The notes under the pieces were generated by a model, which saw only the letters and a program-made list of their open reading frames with translations, made no database searches and was not told where the DNA came from. Positions 63,799 through 64,000 of a DNA stretch of 64,000 bases are shown here, in pieces (positions within the stretch are counted from its first letter, which is position 1; each line of letters starts with the position of its first letter). The position numbers were made by a program, and so were the translations under genes. The stretch is from Crossaster papposus (lineage: Eukaryota; Echinodermata; Asteroidea; Velatida; Solasteridae), in NCBI GenBank assembly GCA_037893245.1, contig JBAIAA010001116.1, positions 124,001 through 188,000 on the forward strand, in the 5' to 3' direction.

Positions 63799-64000
63799 AT
63801 GGCTGAAGGTGGAGAATTTGAAGACGTAGAAGACTACGAAGAAGAAGACAACGAGGTAGAAGAGGACAATCTAGAATTTGACGACTATAACGATTACTCT
63901 CTCGACAACACAACGGCGATAGATCCAGCCGTTGTTCAAGCCCGTGGGGATACCTTAGAACAAGCGAGACGTTTGTTTATTAATAATCCAATAGTCGAAC
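63799..64000 (+). CDS. Acidic protein N-terminus, runs off the window
   Basis: ATG 63799, 11 bases after TTTTATATAA, opens an uninterrupted frame of 67 codons to the window edge. The first 45 residues are mostly Asp and Glu (M-A-E-G-G-E-F-E-D-V-E-D-Y-E-E-E-D). The rest becomes more balanced (D-P-A-V-V-Q-A-R-G-D-T-L-E-Q-A). Its strand, spacing and TATA motif make it the next gene of the block. The remainder is outside the window, so family is unknown. Confidence 0.65.
   Translation, partial: MAEGGEFEDVEDYEEEDNEVEEDNLEFDDYNDYSLDNTTAIDPAVVQARGDTLEQARRLFINNPIVE

Noticed and set aside
1-64000. tRNA or rRNA genes
   Set aside because: I looked for cloverleaf-like and A/B-box patterns and conserved rRNA cores and saw none I could support; a covariance search was not possible.

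Overview
This window looks like a non-model animal nuclear genome. It has spliced genes with GT-AG introns and large introns, long intergenic space, foldback elements, long poly-C/poly-G tracts, and the frequent self-complementary motif ACATGTAC/ACCGGT. The transposon mix (Academ, Kolobok, hAT, Tc1/mariner, Penelope, I-group LINE) fits a marine invertebrate. An echinoderm is my guess from general sequence texture only, with low confidence. No rRNA, tRNA or CRISPR array was recognised.

Layout. 1-6.2 kb: noncoding, with a 1.25 kb Kolobok-like element (TTAA target duplication, THAP remnant). 6.2-16.3 kb: a THAP exon, then three phase-compatible exons of a DDE integrase-core gene spread over about 9.5 kb; its introns hold an 889 bp foldback, nested hAT elements (one with a 27-bp minisatellite) and a second hAT. 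16.4-20.3 kb: two more foldbacks. 20.3-28.2 kb: a minus-strand three-exon host-like gene ending in a RING-type zinc finger; its last exon and downstream flank are duplicated and decayed, and TTAA-type MITEs lie in its introns. 29.3 kb: a hAT transposase remnant. 30.8-34.0 kb: a TA-flanked nonautonomous element carrying a Tc1-type transposase tail.

35.4-54.9 kb is a nest whose order can be read. An I-group LINE inserted into a 12-bp host minisatellite. Its ORF2 was split by a second copy of the TA element. That copy was interrupted by a 10.4 kb Academ-like transposon (zinc finger plus XPG/FEN1-like nuclease, several frameshifts). A 5'-truncated Penelope-like element then inserted into one Academ terminal inverted repeat. 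Each junction carries target-site evidence, although that of the Academ is imperfect.

56.5 kb to the right edge is a compact virus-like gene block and the most interesting part of the window: a capsid-like protein, an A32/FtsK-HerA-type packaging ATPase, two tandem penton/minor-capsid-like paralogues, a glycine-rich membrane protein gene split by an AACGTT-rich element, and four small or partial genes. Genes are a few bases apart, and TATA-like motifs abut the start codons. It resembles the morphogenesis module of polinton-like or adinto-like DNA viruses. No DNA polymerase, integrase or protease is visible, so exact affiliation is open; it continues past base 64000. An eight-copy 55-bp palindrome-bearing array lies just left of the block.
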